Assembly (NCBI RefSeq): GCF_002494345.1
Contig: NZ_NXNI01000001.1
Location: 248,001 to 312,000 of the forward strand
Direction of reading: 5' to 3'
Origin: Natrinema ejinorense
GTDB taxonomy: Archaea; Halobacteriota; Halobacteria; Halobacteriales; Natrialbaceae
Length of the DNA stretch: 64,000 nucleotides
Each line of letters starts with the position of its first letter. The stretch's first letter is position 1. A program made the position numbers and the translations under genes. The notes beneath the pieces were generated by a model. It was given only the letters and a program-made list of their open reading frames with translations, did no database searches and was not told the DNA's origin. This document shows, in pieces, positions 33,482-41,628 of this stretch.

Positions 33482-34030
33482 ATGTCCACCACAGCCCACA
33501 CTGTTGACGAGGTCCAGGGCCGCGACGAACCCGATCGCGTCTTCCGACGCTACGTGTTCAACAACCCGGAGATCTGCTCGAGTTGCTTTCGCCGCCTGAA
33601 AGCCAACGAGAGCCACCTTCGAGCGTTCGCAGGCGTTACTGGACACGACCTCGAGCCGAAGGCCTCCCGGGCCGAGTCGATTCGGGCCCACAAAACCAAG
33701 CCCGGGGAGATTGGCCCGGAAGGACCACTCCGCGGAACGCGGCAGGTCGACAACACGGCAATCGCGAAGTATCCCACCCGCACGGTCTGCGAGGACTGTG
33801 GGGCGATCGCTGGGCGGGCCGATTCGGATCCGCTGAGCCGGCGAGAAGCACTCTCGAGGGCGAAGAACCTCTGCAGCCGACTCCGTGAACTCGGCGAACC
33901 GGTACGGCTGGATCTCCTGAAACACGCCGTCGGCCACCTGAAATCCCTCGAGGACTACGCCAGCCTGGACACCGAGGTCTTCGAGGCCGCAACGACAGTC
34001 TGTGTCCGCCGAGCTCGCAAGCGACCATGA
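33482..34030 (+). CDS. Zinc-finger-like viral protein
   Basis: The 182-residue protein has two Cys pairs, CSSCFRRLK (about residue 34) and CEDCGAIAG (about 104), far apart but likely forming one zinc site, and a C-terminal helical bundle (REALSRAKNLCSRLRELG, VRLDLLKHAVGHLKSLED). Similar proteins occur in many haloarchaeal viruses; the function is unknown. Confidence 0.6.
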   Translation: MSTTAHTVDEVQGRDEPDRVFRRYVFNNPEICSSCFRRLKANESHLRAFAGVTGHDLEPKASRAESIRAHKTKPGEIGPEGPLRGTRQVDNTAIAKYPTRTVCEDCGAIAGRADSDPLSRREALSRAKNLCSRLRELGEPVRLDLLKHAVGHLKSLEDYASLDTEVFEAATTVCVRRARKRP

Positions 34031-34209
34031 CGGTCCATCCGATCGACGAGGGCCAGCCGGTCGAACTCGAGTTCGCCGGCCGCCGCCTCGAGGGCGTCGT
34101 CGACGAGGTCCACTGGCGACCGACGTTCAACAACCCGCGCTCGGAGATCGTCGTCGACGCCGACGGCACCACGATCACGACCGGTCGGACATCAGTCCGA
34201 CCACGGTAA
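34027..34209 (+). CDS. Small viral protein, unknown
   Basis: A 60-residue beta-rich protein (VELEFAGRRLEGVVDEVHW, SEIVVDADGTTITTG) starts on the stop of the previous gene (ATGA). No family recognised. Confidence 0.5.
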   Translation: MTVHPIDEGQPVELEFAGRRLEGVVDEVHWRPTFNNPRSEIVVDADGTTITTGRTSVRPR

Positions 34210-34223
34210 TTCACTGATTCATC

Positions 34224-34598
34224 ATGGAACCCAAAGACCCCGATGCACCGATCGATCCGTATAGTGAGTACGACCTCTACGATGTCCTCGAGGGCGAGAT
34301 CCCCGCGGGAGAGTCCACCGAGTACGAGGGACTGCACCTCATCTCGGGCGGCCCCTCCATCACCGTCCAGCCGGACGGTCACGTCGGCTCGGTCGGTACG
34401 ATTCGTCCGGACGAGTACGACGACGTCCTCGAGATCGTCGACGAACTCAACAGCTACGTGTCGCTCTGGCGCGAGCACTCGAGAGGTGATGACGACGAGG
34501 CACTCATCGAGTGGGCTGGTCCGTGGATGACGTCGGACGAGTCGAAGGCCGACGACGACCGCTACATGGTCGTTCCCGACGATCCTGCCTCGATCTAA
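34224..34598 (+). CDS. Small acidic viral protein, unknown
   Basis: The 124-residue protein is strongly acidic with a beta-rich middle (LHLISGGPSITVQPDGHVGS) that resembles short domains in other halovirus proteins. No known function. It is the last gene before the structured gene-free stretch. Confidence 0.5.
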   Translation: MEPKDPDAPIDPYSEYDLYDVLEGEIPAGESTEYEGLHLISGGPSITVQPDGHVGSVGTIRPDEYDDVLEIVDELNSYVSLWREHSRGDDDEALIEWAGPWMTSDESKADDDRYMVVPDDPASI

Positions 34599-34599
34599 C

Positions 34600-34936
34600 A
34601 CCGTGTCCCCGATGTGGCCCGGCGTTGCCTACTCCCCACTGCGTCGGGCCGAAGGGGACTGTCATCGCTCCCGCTGATCTCCTCGTTTCGGGGCGGGTAC
34701 CATCCCGCGACTAACAGACTCCACGGGCCGCCCCGACCGCGCCGGGATCTGGTCGGGAAGACCTCCCGTGTCACCACGGGACCCGGCGCACCGCTTCCAC
34801 TGAGTCCGTCCTGTAGGCAGGCCACGCTCCCGTTTCTTGTCAACTTCGGGGTAGGGGTACTCCGGGGTTTTCACGAGCGACACACCACTCGAGCGCGGGA
34901 TCGGTTCGACTCCGATCACGGACGTCTTTTCCACAG
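34600..34936 (+). ncRNA. Candidate structured RNA in gene-free stretch
   Basis: No convincing gene is present. Several perfect hairpins occur: GGCCCG/CGGGCC with a loop of about 23 bases near 34617-34651; GCGGG-TACCAT-CCCGC near 34694-34709; a three-way junction at 34739-34789 with closing stem GCGCCGGG (34739-34746)/CCCGGCGC (34782-34789) around GGTC-GGGAA-GACC (34751-34763) and CCCGTG-TCAC-CACGGG (34765-34780). Further on, a tRNA-like T arm ATCGG-TTCGACT-CCGAT ends just before ACGGAC (34918-34923), which pairs with GTCCGT (34804-34809), followed by a CTTTT tract. The strand is chosen by the T-arm and T-tract. Confidence 0.5.
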
Positions 34937-35179
34937 ATGACACAACCCGAGTGCATCGACGATCGACTCCGCAAGGGCGATCGCGTCCTCGTGCGACTCC
35001 CGATCATCGACCATCCGATCACGTACAACGAGGTCCACGCTGGGATCATCGCCGGTACGATTGCTTTCCTCATCGGTGAGCGTGGCGTCACACTCCGGAC
35101 TCTCTTACACGAACCTTGGTGGGCGCTCGGGATCGGGACGCTGGCCTACGTTATCGGCCGCAAATCCGATGACCAATGA
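34937..35179 (+). CDS. Small viral membrane protein
   Basis: The 80-residue product has two hydrophobic segments (AGIIAGTIAFLIGERGVTL and EPWWALGIGTLAYVIG). In this position, before the packaging genes, a lysis or membrane role is possible but unproven. Confidence 0.55.
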   Translation: MTQPECIDDRLRKGDRVLVRLPIIDHPITYNEVHAGIIAGTIAFLIGERGVTLRTLLHEPWWALGIGTLAYVIGRKSDDQ

Positions 35180-35180
35180 C

Positions 35181-35480
35181 ATGTCGACGCAAAAATCACA
35201 GTCACGAATCGCAGAATCGCTTCGAGAACACAACCGCCGTGTCGAGCGTACGTGCCGGCACTACAACCTTTCACTAAACATGTGGCGCTCAATCCGGTAC
35301 GTGTTTTACATCGTCGTCCTCGGCGTTGTGCTGTATCTCATCGAGTACGCCAGCGTTGAGCCGATCGTCGCGATGGTCTTCGGCACGGTCCTCATCAGTG
35401 GTCCGGACATCCTCGAGTGGTGGCTGGTTCGAGAGGACTACGTCGAGTACCAGGAGGTACGCGACCGCAGCGGGGACTGA
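35181..35480 (+). CDS. Small viral membrane protein
   Basis: The 99-residue protein has a charged N-terminus (RIAESLREHNRRVERTCRH) and two membrane helices (YVFYIVVLGVVLYLIEYA, PIVAMVFGTVLISGPDILEW). It begins two bases after the previous stop; an in-frame ATG at 35169 overlapping that gene is an alternative start. Confidence 0.55.
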   Translation: MSTQKSQSRIAESLREHNRRVERTCRHYNLSLNMWRSIRYVFYIVVLGVVLYLIEYASVEPIVAMVFGTVLISGPDILEWWLVREDYVEYQEVRDRSGD

Positions 35481-35483
35481 CCG

Positions 35484-35744
35484 ATGCTTTCGTTCAGAGG
35501 ACAGACTCGTCGGCGGGCAAAGCGCCTGACAACGCAGCTCGCCTCGAGCCCGACGCTCCCGCTGCTCGGTCTGACCAAGACTGTCGAAACGGTTGTCGCC
35601 GGCGGCCCAACTCTGTCCTGGGCGGCGTACTCTCTGGGCGTCACACTCGTGTGGATCTTCGCCGACGACATCCAGCAGGGGATGGAGGATCTCGGCGAGG
35701 CCGCACAGGACGTCGTCGACGAAGGCGCTTCGGAGGCTGACTAA
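35484..35744 (+). CDS. Small viral protein with membrane segment
   Basis: The 86-residue protein has a basic N-terminus, a hydrophobic stretch (LSWAAYSLGVTLVWIFADD) and an acidic tail. It is the third of three small membrane proteins in a row, the kind of cluster that carries holin-like genes in phages; no lysis motif is seen. Confidence 0.5.
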   Translation: MLSFRGQTRRRAKRLTTQLASSPTLPLLGLTKTVETVVAGGPTLSWAAYSLGVTLVWIFADDIQQGMEDLGEAAQDVVDEGASEAD

Positions 35745-35747
35745 CTC

Positions 35748-36143
35748 ATGATCGAGATCCTCGTCGAACCGAACGAAACAGCCCACCGCCTTCGGGAGTA
35801 CATCCGTGATCATCCCGGGGTCCGGAAGGACGGATACGCCGTCGACGGCGACCCCATCCAGGGTGCGTGCTACGTTCTCGCCGAGGCGTACTTCCACGCC
35901 CAGGGCGGCACCGATAGCGGTCTCGAGGTATACCGGCTCGACTGGGGCGACGTCTACGATAACGCCGCCGGCGCACACTGGTTCCTCCGGGACGACGAGA
36001 CGGTGATCGACCTCTCGCTTCCCACACCAGCAGACGGAAAGGACGTCCCGTGGGACGTGGCCCGCCACCGGGCGTTCATCACCGGCTACACGCCATCGAA
36101 CCGGTCGGAAAACGTCCTCGAGGCGCTCGATCTCGATTCCTGA
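35748..36143 (+). CDS. YunG-like/papain-fold-like viral protein
   Basis: The 131-residue protein has GACYVLAEAYFHAQGG with a cysteine at a helix start, then GAHWFLRDDETVIDLSLP. The Cys ... His-Trp ... Asp pattern and lengths resemble YunG-like and other small papain/transglutaminase-fold proteins found in phages. Whether it is an active hydrolase is unknown. Confidence 0.5.
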   Translation: MIEILVEPNETAHRLREYIRDHPGVRKDGYAVDGDPIQGACYVLAEAYFHAQGGTDSGLEVYRLDWGDVYDNAAGAHWFLRDDETVIDLSLPTPADGKDVPWDVARHRAFITGYTPSNRSENVLEALDLDS

Positions 36144-36158
36144 AATACAATCAACCCC

Positions 36159-36794
36159 ATGAACGACGATAGCGACTCCGGTGGGTGTCCGGGAACGAAC
36201 CGGAACGGCGAGCCGTGCGGCCACCCGGAGGGTTGGGGAACTGAAAACGACTCGGGGCCCTGCAAGTTCCACGGCGGCGCTGGCGGCTCTGGCGGCGAGC
36301 GCGAGGGCGCCGGCGCTCCCGAAGAGAACACGAACGCCGTCACCCATGGGGCCTACGCCGACCACAACTCGTACTACCAGAACGTCCTTGACGACGCGCT
36401 CCGCGAGTTCGTCGACGACGTCTTCGAAGACTACCTCGAGCAGTATCGCGAGCTCCACGGTGACCCAGTGCTTGGGATCGAGTCGGAGCTGTTCCGGATC
36501 TCGGTGACCCACGCAAAGGACATCGGCCTCGATCGGTGGGCAGACGAGAAACCCGAGGGGCTCGAGAGCGGCCACCCGCTCGTCGACGAGGAAACGGAGA
36601 TCGTCCCGGTCGGCGAGGGGCAGACCGAGACCCAACGACGGTACCGCGAGTCGGTCGTGCTGGCAGCCCAGAAGAAACTCAGCACTGACCGCCGGCAGTG
36701 GCTGAAAGACTTCGGTCTCCTCGAGGATCCCGACTCCCAGCTGGCTGACTCTCAGGAAGACGTCGCTGACGCACTTCGCGAGGTGCTCCAATGA
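36159..36794 (+). CDS. Terminase small subunit-like protein
   Basis: The 211-residue protein starts with a zinc-like CPGTNRNGEPCGHPEGWG ... CKFHGG and the phrase APEENTNAVTHGAYADH, very typical of phage small terminases (GNxNAxxHGxY). A helical C-terminal part follows. It overlaps the large terminase gene by four bases (ATGA). Small terminase recognises viral DNA for packaging. Confidence 0.78.
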   Translation: MNDDSDSGGCPGTNRNGEPCGHPEGWGTENDSGPCKFHGGAGGSGGEREGAGAPEENTNAVTHGAYADHNSYYQNVLDDALREFVDDVFEDYLEQYRELHGDPVLGIESELFRISVTHAKDIGLDRWADEKPEGLESGHPLVDEETEIVPVGEGQTETQRRYRESVVLAAQKKLSTDRRQWLKDFGLLEDPDSQLADSQEDVADALREVLQ

Positions 36795-38404
36795 GTACGA
36801 CCACCGACGCCGGCGTCGATGTCGACACGATTCGGGACGTGATGGCGCAGTACGCGCCGTCGACGGGGCCGGATCGCTACGCCCGGTTCATCGAGGATCT
36901 CCTCGGTCTCGAGCGGACCTTCGTCCAGGACCGGATCCTCGCAGCGCTCCACGAACACGAGCAGGTGGTCATCTCAGCGGCCAACGGCGTCGGGAAGTCG
37001 TACATCGCAGCGGGGGGCGGCGTCGCTGCACTACACTGCAACCCGGACACGATCGTGAACGTCACCGCCGGCACGAGCGGCACGCTGAAGACGAACATCT
37101 GGAAGCCGGCCCGCTCCCTGTATCGGGATAGCCCGCTGCCGGCGATGTTCGGCGGGCGGACGATGGACGGCGATCGCGAGATCCGGACCGGCCTGGATGA
37201 CGAGTGGTTCTTCGAGTGCGTCTCCCCACGGTATCCGGACGACCTCCAGGGCCCGCACAACGACCACGTCATCTACATCGTCGAGGAGGCCGACAAGCCA
37301 GGCGTCACGGACGACCACATCGAGGCCGTCCGGTCGACGGGGACCGACGCGGACGACCGCATCCTTGTCATCTCGAACCCACCGGAGGACAGCGGCAATG
37401 TCGTCCACCGGCTGATTGAGAACGACGAGTGGCATCACCTGCAGTTCCCCACCTGGGACGCCCAGCCCGTCAGGATCGAGCGCGGCCTCGAGGAGGGCGA
37501 GGAGATCGGCGGCCTCGCGACCGTCCACAAGCTCAGGAAGGACTGGCGGGAGTACCACGACGAACCCTGGCCAGGCCTCGAGCAGGCGATCCGCTGGTCG
37601 GATCCGTGGCTCGGCGCCGATCCCGAAGACAGGAGCGCAGTTCTGCCCGATGATCGCAGCAAGCTCCCGAATGATGAGTTCCGCGAGGACCTCCACTCGC
37701 TGTGGTACCGGCGCCGCTGCGGCATCGTCCCACCTGGCGGGGCGTCGGTCCTCCGGCCGATCGAGCCGGGCGACGTCCGGTCGGCATACGACCGGCAGCT
37801 CGGCCAGGTTCGGGAGACGCCCCAGTCCGTTGGGATCGACGTTGCCCGGACGACGGACAACACCGTCATGATCGGCGTTCACGATCTCGAGCTCCGCGTC
37901 CACTACGCCGAGCAGGGCGACAATCATGAGCAGCAGAAGCCCGACGTCGTCGACGGGACGGCGTCGACGTCCGGCCTCTCCGAGTGGCCGTCGCCGGACG
38001 TCGCCGTGGACAAGGGCTACGCGCCTGGCTTCCACGACTACGTCAACGACCGATGCCCCAACGTCGTCGGCTTCCAGAACGGGACGAAACCCGTCGAGGG
38101 CACCCGGTGGAAGGACAAGTGGGCCGAGGCGCTCTACCACCTCGGTGAGTTCCTCGAGGAGGGTGGCAGTATCGCGAGCCAGCAGCTCCGGAAGGAGGCG
38201 CTCGCCGCTGCCCGAGCGATCCAGTACGAGGAGCGGACGCTGGATTCGCGAGGCAAGAACGGCGCCGAGGTCTACCAGGCGACGAGTAAGGACGCGATCA
38301 AGGAGGAACTCGGCCACTCTCCCGACTACCTCGACGCGGCACTGATGGCAGTCTGGATCGACCGCGTCGACTTTGAAGAGGAGAAGCCGTCCCCTGTTTG
38401 GTGA
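36791..38404 (+). CDS. terL: Terminase large subunit
   Basis: The 537-residue protein has the packaging ATPase Walker A (SAANGVGKSY, residues 62-71), Walker B VIYIVEEADKPG and motif III ILVISNPPEDSG, then an RNase H-like nuclease domain beginning SVGIDVARTTDN with further acidic residues in AVDKGYAPG and YLDAALMAVW. TerL cuts concatemers and pumps DNA into the head. Order small-large-portal is classical. Confidence 0.93.
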   Translation: MSTTTDAGVDVDTIRDVMAQYAPSTGPDRYARFIEDLLGLERTFVQDRILAALHEHEQVVISAANGVGKSYIAAGGGVAALHCNPDTIVNVTAGTSGTLKTNIWKPARSLYRDSPLPAMFGGRTMDGDREIRTGLDDEWFFECVSPRYPDDLQGPHNDHVIYIVEEADKPGVTDDHIEAVRSTGTDADDRILVISNPPEDSGNVVHRLIENDEWHHLQFPTWDAQPVRIERGLEEGEEIGGLATVHKLRKDWREYHDEPWPGLEQAIRWSDPWLGADPEDRSAVLPDDRSKLPNDEFREDLHSLWYRRRCGIVPPGGASVLRPIEPGDVRSAYDRQLGQVRETPQSVGIDVARTTDNTVMIGVHDLELRVHYAEQGDNHEQQKPDVVDGTASTSGLSEWPSPDVAVDKGYAPGFHDYVNDRCPNVVGFQNGTKPVEGTRWKDKWAEALYHLGEFLEEGGSIASQQLRKEALAAARAIQYEERTLDSRGKNGAEVYQATSKDAIKEELGHSPDYLDAALMAVWIDRVDFEEEKPSPVW

Positions 38405-38414
38405 CTGATACAAA

Positions 38415-40364
38415 ATGAGTACGAACACACAGCACGGCGAGCAGCCGGACGCCGGCGATATAGCGCTCCGGGCGAACGCCGTCATCGACGGTCTGCGGTG
38501 GTCGCTCGCGAACGAGCTCGGCGACTCCGGGCATGAAGCCCGCGACTGGTACGACACCTTCGGCTGGCCGAACCGCGGCAACAACGCCGACTGGGACGCC
38601 GACAACTACTACGCGCTCTACCTGCGGAACGCGTACGCGTACGCTGTCGTCGCCCAGAAGCCGAAGACGACGTGGAAGCACGAGCCGGAGGTTCGCGATC
38701 GCGTCGACCAGGAGGAGGACGCCCAGCGCGAACCAACCGACTTCGAGAAGAAGATCACCAAGCTCGATCGAGAACACGATCTCTGGCACTACGCCCACCG
38801 CGTCGACCGGATGGCTGGCATCGGCCGCCACGGCCTGCTGGTGATCGACTACGCTGACACGAACGGCCCGGGGGACTTCGAAGACGAGTTCACCGGCGTC
38901 GAGAACGCGTCGGGACTCGACATGATCAACGGCTACCGGGTCTACCCGGAGCCGATGATCGAGGACATCGAGTGGGGTGAACCCGGATCGGACCGCTGGG
39001 GCAAGCCGGTGAAGTACCAGATCGACCTCGGCGATGACGCCGACGCCGGCACGCAGGACGAGCAGAACACGACGCTCACCGTCCACCACTCACGGGTCGT
39101 CGACGTCCCGGCACGCGTCCTGGACGACGGCGAGACACGGGCCCGACCGCGGCAGGAGCCCGTCCTCAACAACATCCTCGACATCGAGAAGACGCTCGGG
39201 TCGACGGCAGAGCTCTCCTATCGAGCAGCGGACTACGGGCTGAACGTCAACCTCGATCCGGAGAAGGTCGACACCAGCGGCGACGCGATGGACATGATGG
39301 AGGAGGACCTCCAGAACTGGTACCACGGCCTTCAGCCGTTCCTGCGTACCAAGGGCGCTGACGTGAACCGCCTCGGCGGCGAGGTCAAGGATCCGACGGG
39401 GATCGTCGACAACAACGTCCGGGCGCTCTCCACGCAGACGGGTATCCCGCAGCGCGTCCTCGAGGGCGCATCGCTGGGCGAGCTCGCGTCGGCAGAGAAG
39501 GACGAACGCCAGTATCTCGGCATGATCGCGGAGCGCCAGCGGCAGTACGCCGAACCCTACATCGCTCGGGCGGTCATCCAGCATCATCTCGACGACGGCG
39601 TCCTCCCCGACTACGAGGGCAAGTGGTTCGACTTCATCTGGCCGGACCTCACCGAGATGTCCGAGCAAGAGGAAGCCGATGTCATGTCGACGCGGTCGGA
39701 GGTCGTGACGAACCTCCAGACAGCGGTCCCCGAGCTGCGTGGCGAGCGTGCCGAGGAGTTCGTCGAGTCGGGCGAGTTCCCCGAGCGCGAGGGCGCAACC
39801 GCAAACACACCGCTCGATGAGGATGACCCGCGAGTACAGGAGTCGTTCCAGCAGTTCACTGGGAACGCGGCCCGCTACGAGGCCGGCGACTGGGTCGACA
39901 CTCCTGACGGAAAGGGCCTCGTCGACGACGCCGTCCAGGAGGGCACCGTCGATGGGATGGAGGCCAGCAGCGACTCGCCGGTGTACGCCGTCATCATGCT
40001 CGACGAGGCGACGGTCAACTTCTACCGGGCTGGAGACCTCGAGGCGACGGAGGGCCCGGACGTCGATCTCGAGGACCCGGCAGACGATGTCGTCGAGGCA
40101 AACAGCACGACCGGCACGCTCGCCGGGTGGCTGGATATCCTTGGTGCGGACCTCACGGCCAACGACTGGTCGATGCCACCCTCGTGGCGCAAGGCCGAGA
40201 CGCCGGCCCGCGTGATCCTGCTGGACGCCTGGTCGTCGATGGGCGCACAGTTCGACTGCGGTGGGGCCTGCTGCATGGGCGAACTCAAGAGCGAACGGCT
40301 GTGCGGGGCTCTCAAGGATGAGGCGCTCGGCACCGAGGCATGGCGCGGGGGGTGGGCAGACTGA
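38415..40364 (+). CDS. Portal protein
   Basis: The 649-residue protein follows terL and is of DUF1073-like portal type: ALYLRNAYAYAVVAQKPKTTWK, WHYAHRVDRMAGIGRHGLL, a HSRVVDVPARVLDDG motif, and ERQYLGMIAERQRQYAEPY in the long stem helix. The last 150 residues (from about 500) form an extra domain with CGGACCMGELKSERLCGALKD that may bind metal, seen to my memory in haloarchaeal viral portals only. The portal is the DNA channel at one head vertex. Confidence 0.88.
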   Translation: MSTNTQHGEQPDAGDIALRANAVIDGLRWSLANELGDSGHEARDWYDTFGWPNRGNNADWDADNYYALYLRNAYAYAVVAQKPKTTWKHEPEVRDRVDQEEDAQREPTDFEKKITKLDREHDLWHYAHRVDRMAGIGRHGLLVIDYADTNGPGDFEDEFTGVENASGLDMINGYRVYPEPMIEDIEWGEPGSDRWGKPVKYQIDLGDDADAGTQDEQNTTLTVHHSRVVDVPARVLDDGETRARPRQEPVLNNILDIEKTLGSTAELSYRAADYGLNVNLDPEKVDTSGDAMDMMEEDLQNWYHGLQPFLRTKGADVNRLGGEVKDPTGIVDNNVRALSTQTGIPQRVLEGASLGELASAEKDERQYLGMIAERQRQYAEPYIARAVIQHHLDDGVLPDYEGKWFDFIWPDLTEMSEQEEADVMSTRSEVVTNLQTAVPELRGERAEEFVESGEFPEREGATANTPLDEDDPRVQESFQQFTGNAARYEAGDWVDTPDGKGLVDDAVQEGTVDGMEASSDSPVYAVIMLDEATVNFYRAGDLEATEGPDVDLEDPADDVVEANSTTGTLAGWLDILGADLTANDWSMPPSWRKAETPARVILLDAWSSMGAQFDCGGACCMGELKSERLCGALKDEALGTEAWRGGWAD

Positions 40365-41299
40365 TGAGCAGTTCCCACACTCACAGTCTGACGGCCAACC
40401 GCCAGGGCCGGGCGACGTCGACCGTCGTCGAGCAGCAGTTCCTCGAGGAGATGCGGCGCCGATGGGAACGCGTTCGCGGCCTCGTCCGCCGGACCGTCGG
40501 CTACCAGAACGACGCGTTCGGCCTCCGGGCTAACGCCGACGAGCGCGAGTCGTTCGACTTCCCGACCGATCGGGGCAAGATCAGGGGGTTCGTCCGGTGG
40601 CTCCGGCAGGCGCTTCGCGACGAGGTCCTCGAGCCGATGCCGTCCGAGGACGTTCGCGATGGCAAGCACTGGACGGCGGCATACATCCGCAGCGCCGTGG
40701 TTCGTGGCGTCAACCAGTCGACGGGCCTTCTGTTACAACAGGGCGCGAGCGTCGAAAATATCCCCGACGGCGAGATCGTCACGCGACCGATCTTCTCGAA
40801 GACGCTCGAGAAGGCGTACACCCGGACGTATGAAGATCTCAAGAGCATCGCGGAGGACGATGCCGATGACGTCCGCGAGACACTCACGGAAGGGCTCGCG
40901 AAGGGGTGGAACCCGAAGAAGATGGCCCGCCAACTCACCGGCGAAGTCCGGGACCTGCAACGGACACGGGCTGAAACGCTGGCGCGATCGGAAACGATCG
41001 AGGCGCACTCCGACGCGACCCTTCGGAACTACGAGCGGGCGGGAGTCGACGTCGTCGGCCACGGCGAGTGGCAGGCGACGCCGGACTTCAGCTGTCCGTT
41101 CTGCCGACGGCTCTCCGGCACCGAGCTCACGCTCGAGGAGATGCGAAACGGTGCCGTCGAGTGGCGCGGGAAGGTCTACCGGCTCAAACCCCCTGCTCAC
41201 CCGAACGGGACGTGCGTAGTCCTGCCTTCGGTCGGCGGTTCTCCACCCACCTCGCCGCTCGCCGAGCGCGTTCCGGGCACAGTCCTCAGTGGGGCCTAA
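40364..41299 (+). CDS. MuF-like minor head protein
   Basis: The 311-residue protein starts inside the portal stop (TGATG). Its C-terminal half has the MuF (SPP1 gp7) pattern: RAETLARSETIEAHSDATLR, GEWQATPDFSCPFCRRLSG, and PPAHPNGTCVVLP, including the CPFC pair and HPNGTC zinc-like site. MuF proteins connect to the portal and enter the head. The alternative ATG at 40340 is out of the expected coupling. Confidence 0.87.
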   Translation: MSSSHTHSLTANRQGRATSTVVEQQFLEEMRRRWERVRGLVRRTVGYQNDAFGLRANADERESFDFPTDRGKIRGFVRWLRQALRDEVLEPMPSEDVRDGKHWTAAYIRSAVVRGVNQSTGLLLQQGASVENIPDGEIVTRPIFSKTLEKAYTRTYEDLKSIAEDDADDVRETLTEGLAKGWNPKKMARQLTGEVRDLQRTRAETLARSETIEAHSDATLRNYERAGVDVVGHGEWQATPDFSCPFCRRLSGTELTLEEMRNGAVEWRGKVYRLKPPAHPNGTCVVLPSVGGSPPTSPLAERVPGTVLSGA

Positions 41300-41300
41300 C

Positions 41301-41618
41301 ATGTCTGACACACCAGCGTTGATCGACGGCGCAGAGCGGCTGCTCGTCGACTTCGACAACACGCTCACGGCAGGCGATGTCGCCTACTGGGCTGGTGAGC
41401 GTCCGGAACCGAACGAGGACATCGTCGAGCGCGTTCGCGAGCACTACCACGCCGGCGGGACGGTCATCGTCTGGACGGCCCGGCCGTGGTCGGAGGCCAA
41501 CCAGATCGCGGCCCACCTCACCGAGTGGGGGCTGCCGTATCACGGCGTCCGCTGCGAGAAGGGCAGCGGAGACGTGTACGTCGACGACAAGGCCGTCCAT
41601 CCGACCGACCTCTCCTGA
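41301..41618 (+). CDS. HAD-superfamily phosphatase-like viral protein
   Basis: The 105-residue protein has HAD motifs: motif I LLVDFDNTLT with two Asp, motif II-like VIVWTARPWS, and motif III-like GSGDVYVDDKAVHP. The length is that of minimal HAD phosphatases without a cap. The substrate is unknown. Its position between MuF and the prohead protease is unusual, and is discussed as a finding. Confidence 0.83.
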   Translation: MSDTPALIDGAERLLVDFDNTLTAGDVAYWAGERPEPNEDIVERVREHYHAGGTVIVWTARPWSEANQIAAHLTEWGLPYHGVRCEKGSGDVYVDDKAVHPTDLS

Positions 41619-41628
41619 CAGATCCACC

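Noticed and set aside
34804-34924. Reading the tRNA-like end as a true viral tRNA
   Set aside because: T arm and acceptor pairing look good, but no normal D arm or seven-base anticodon loop could be placed, so it is kept only as a structured RNA candidate.
36159-36345. Gly-rich start of the small terminase as a separate collagen-like gene
   Set aside because: The frame is continuous and the GNxNAxxHGxY-type phrase follows, typical for small terminases.
37031-38605. 524-codon minus-strand frame opposite the terminase gene
   Set aside because: Antisense shadow of terL.
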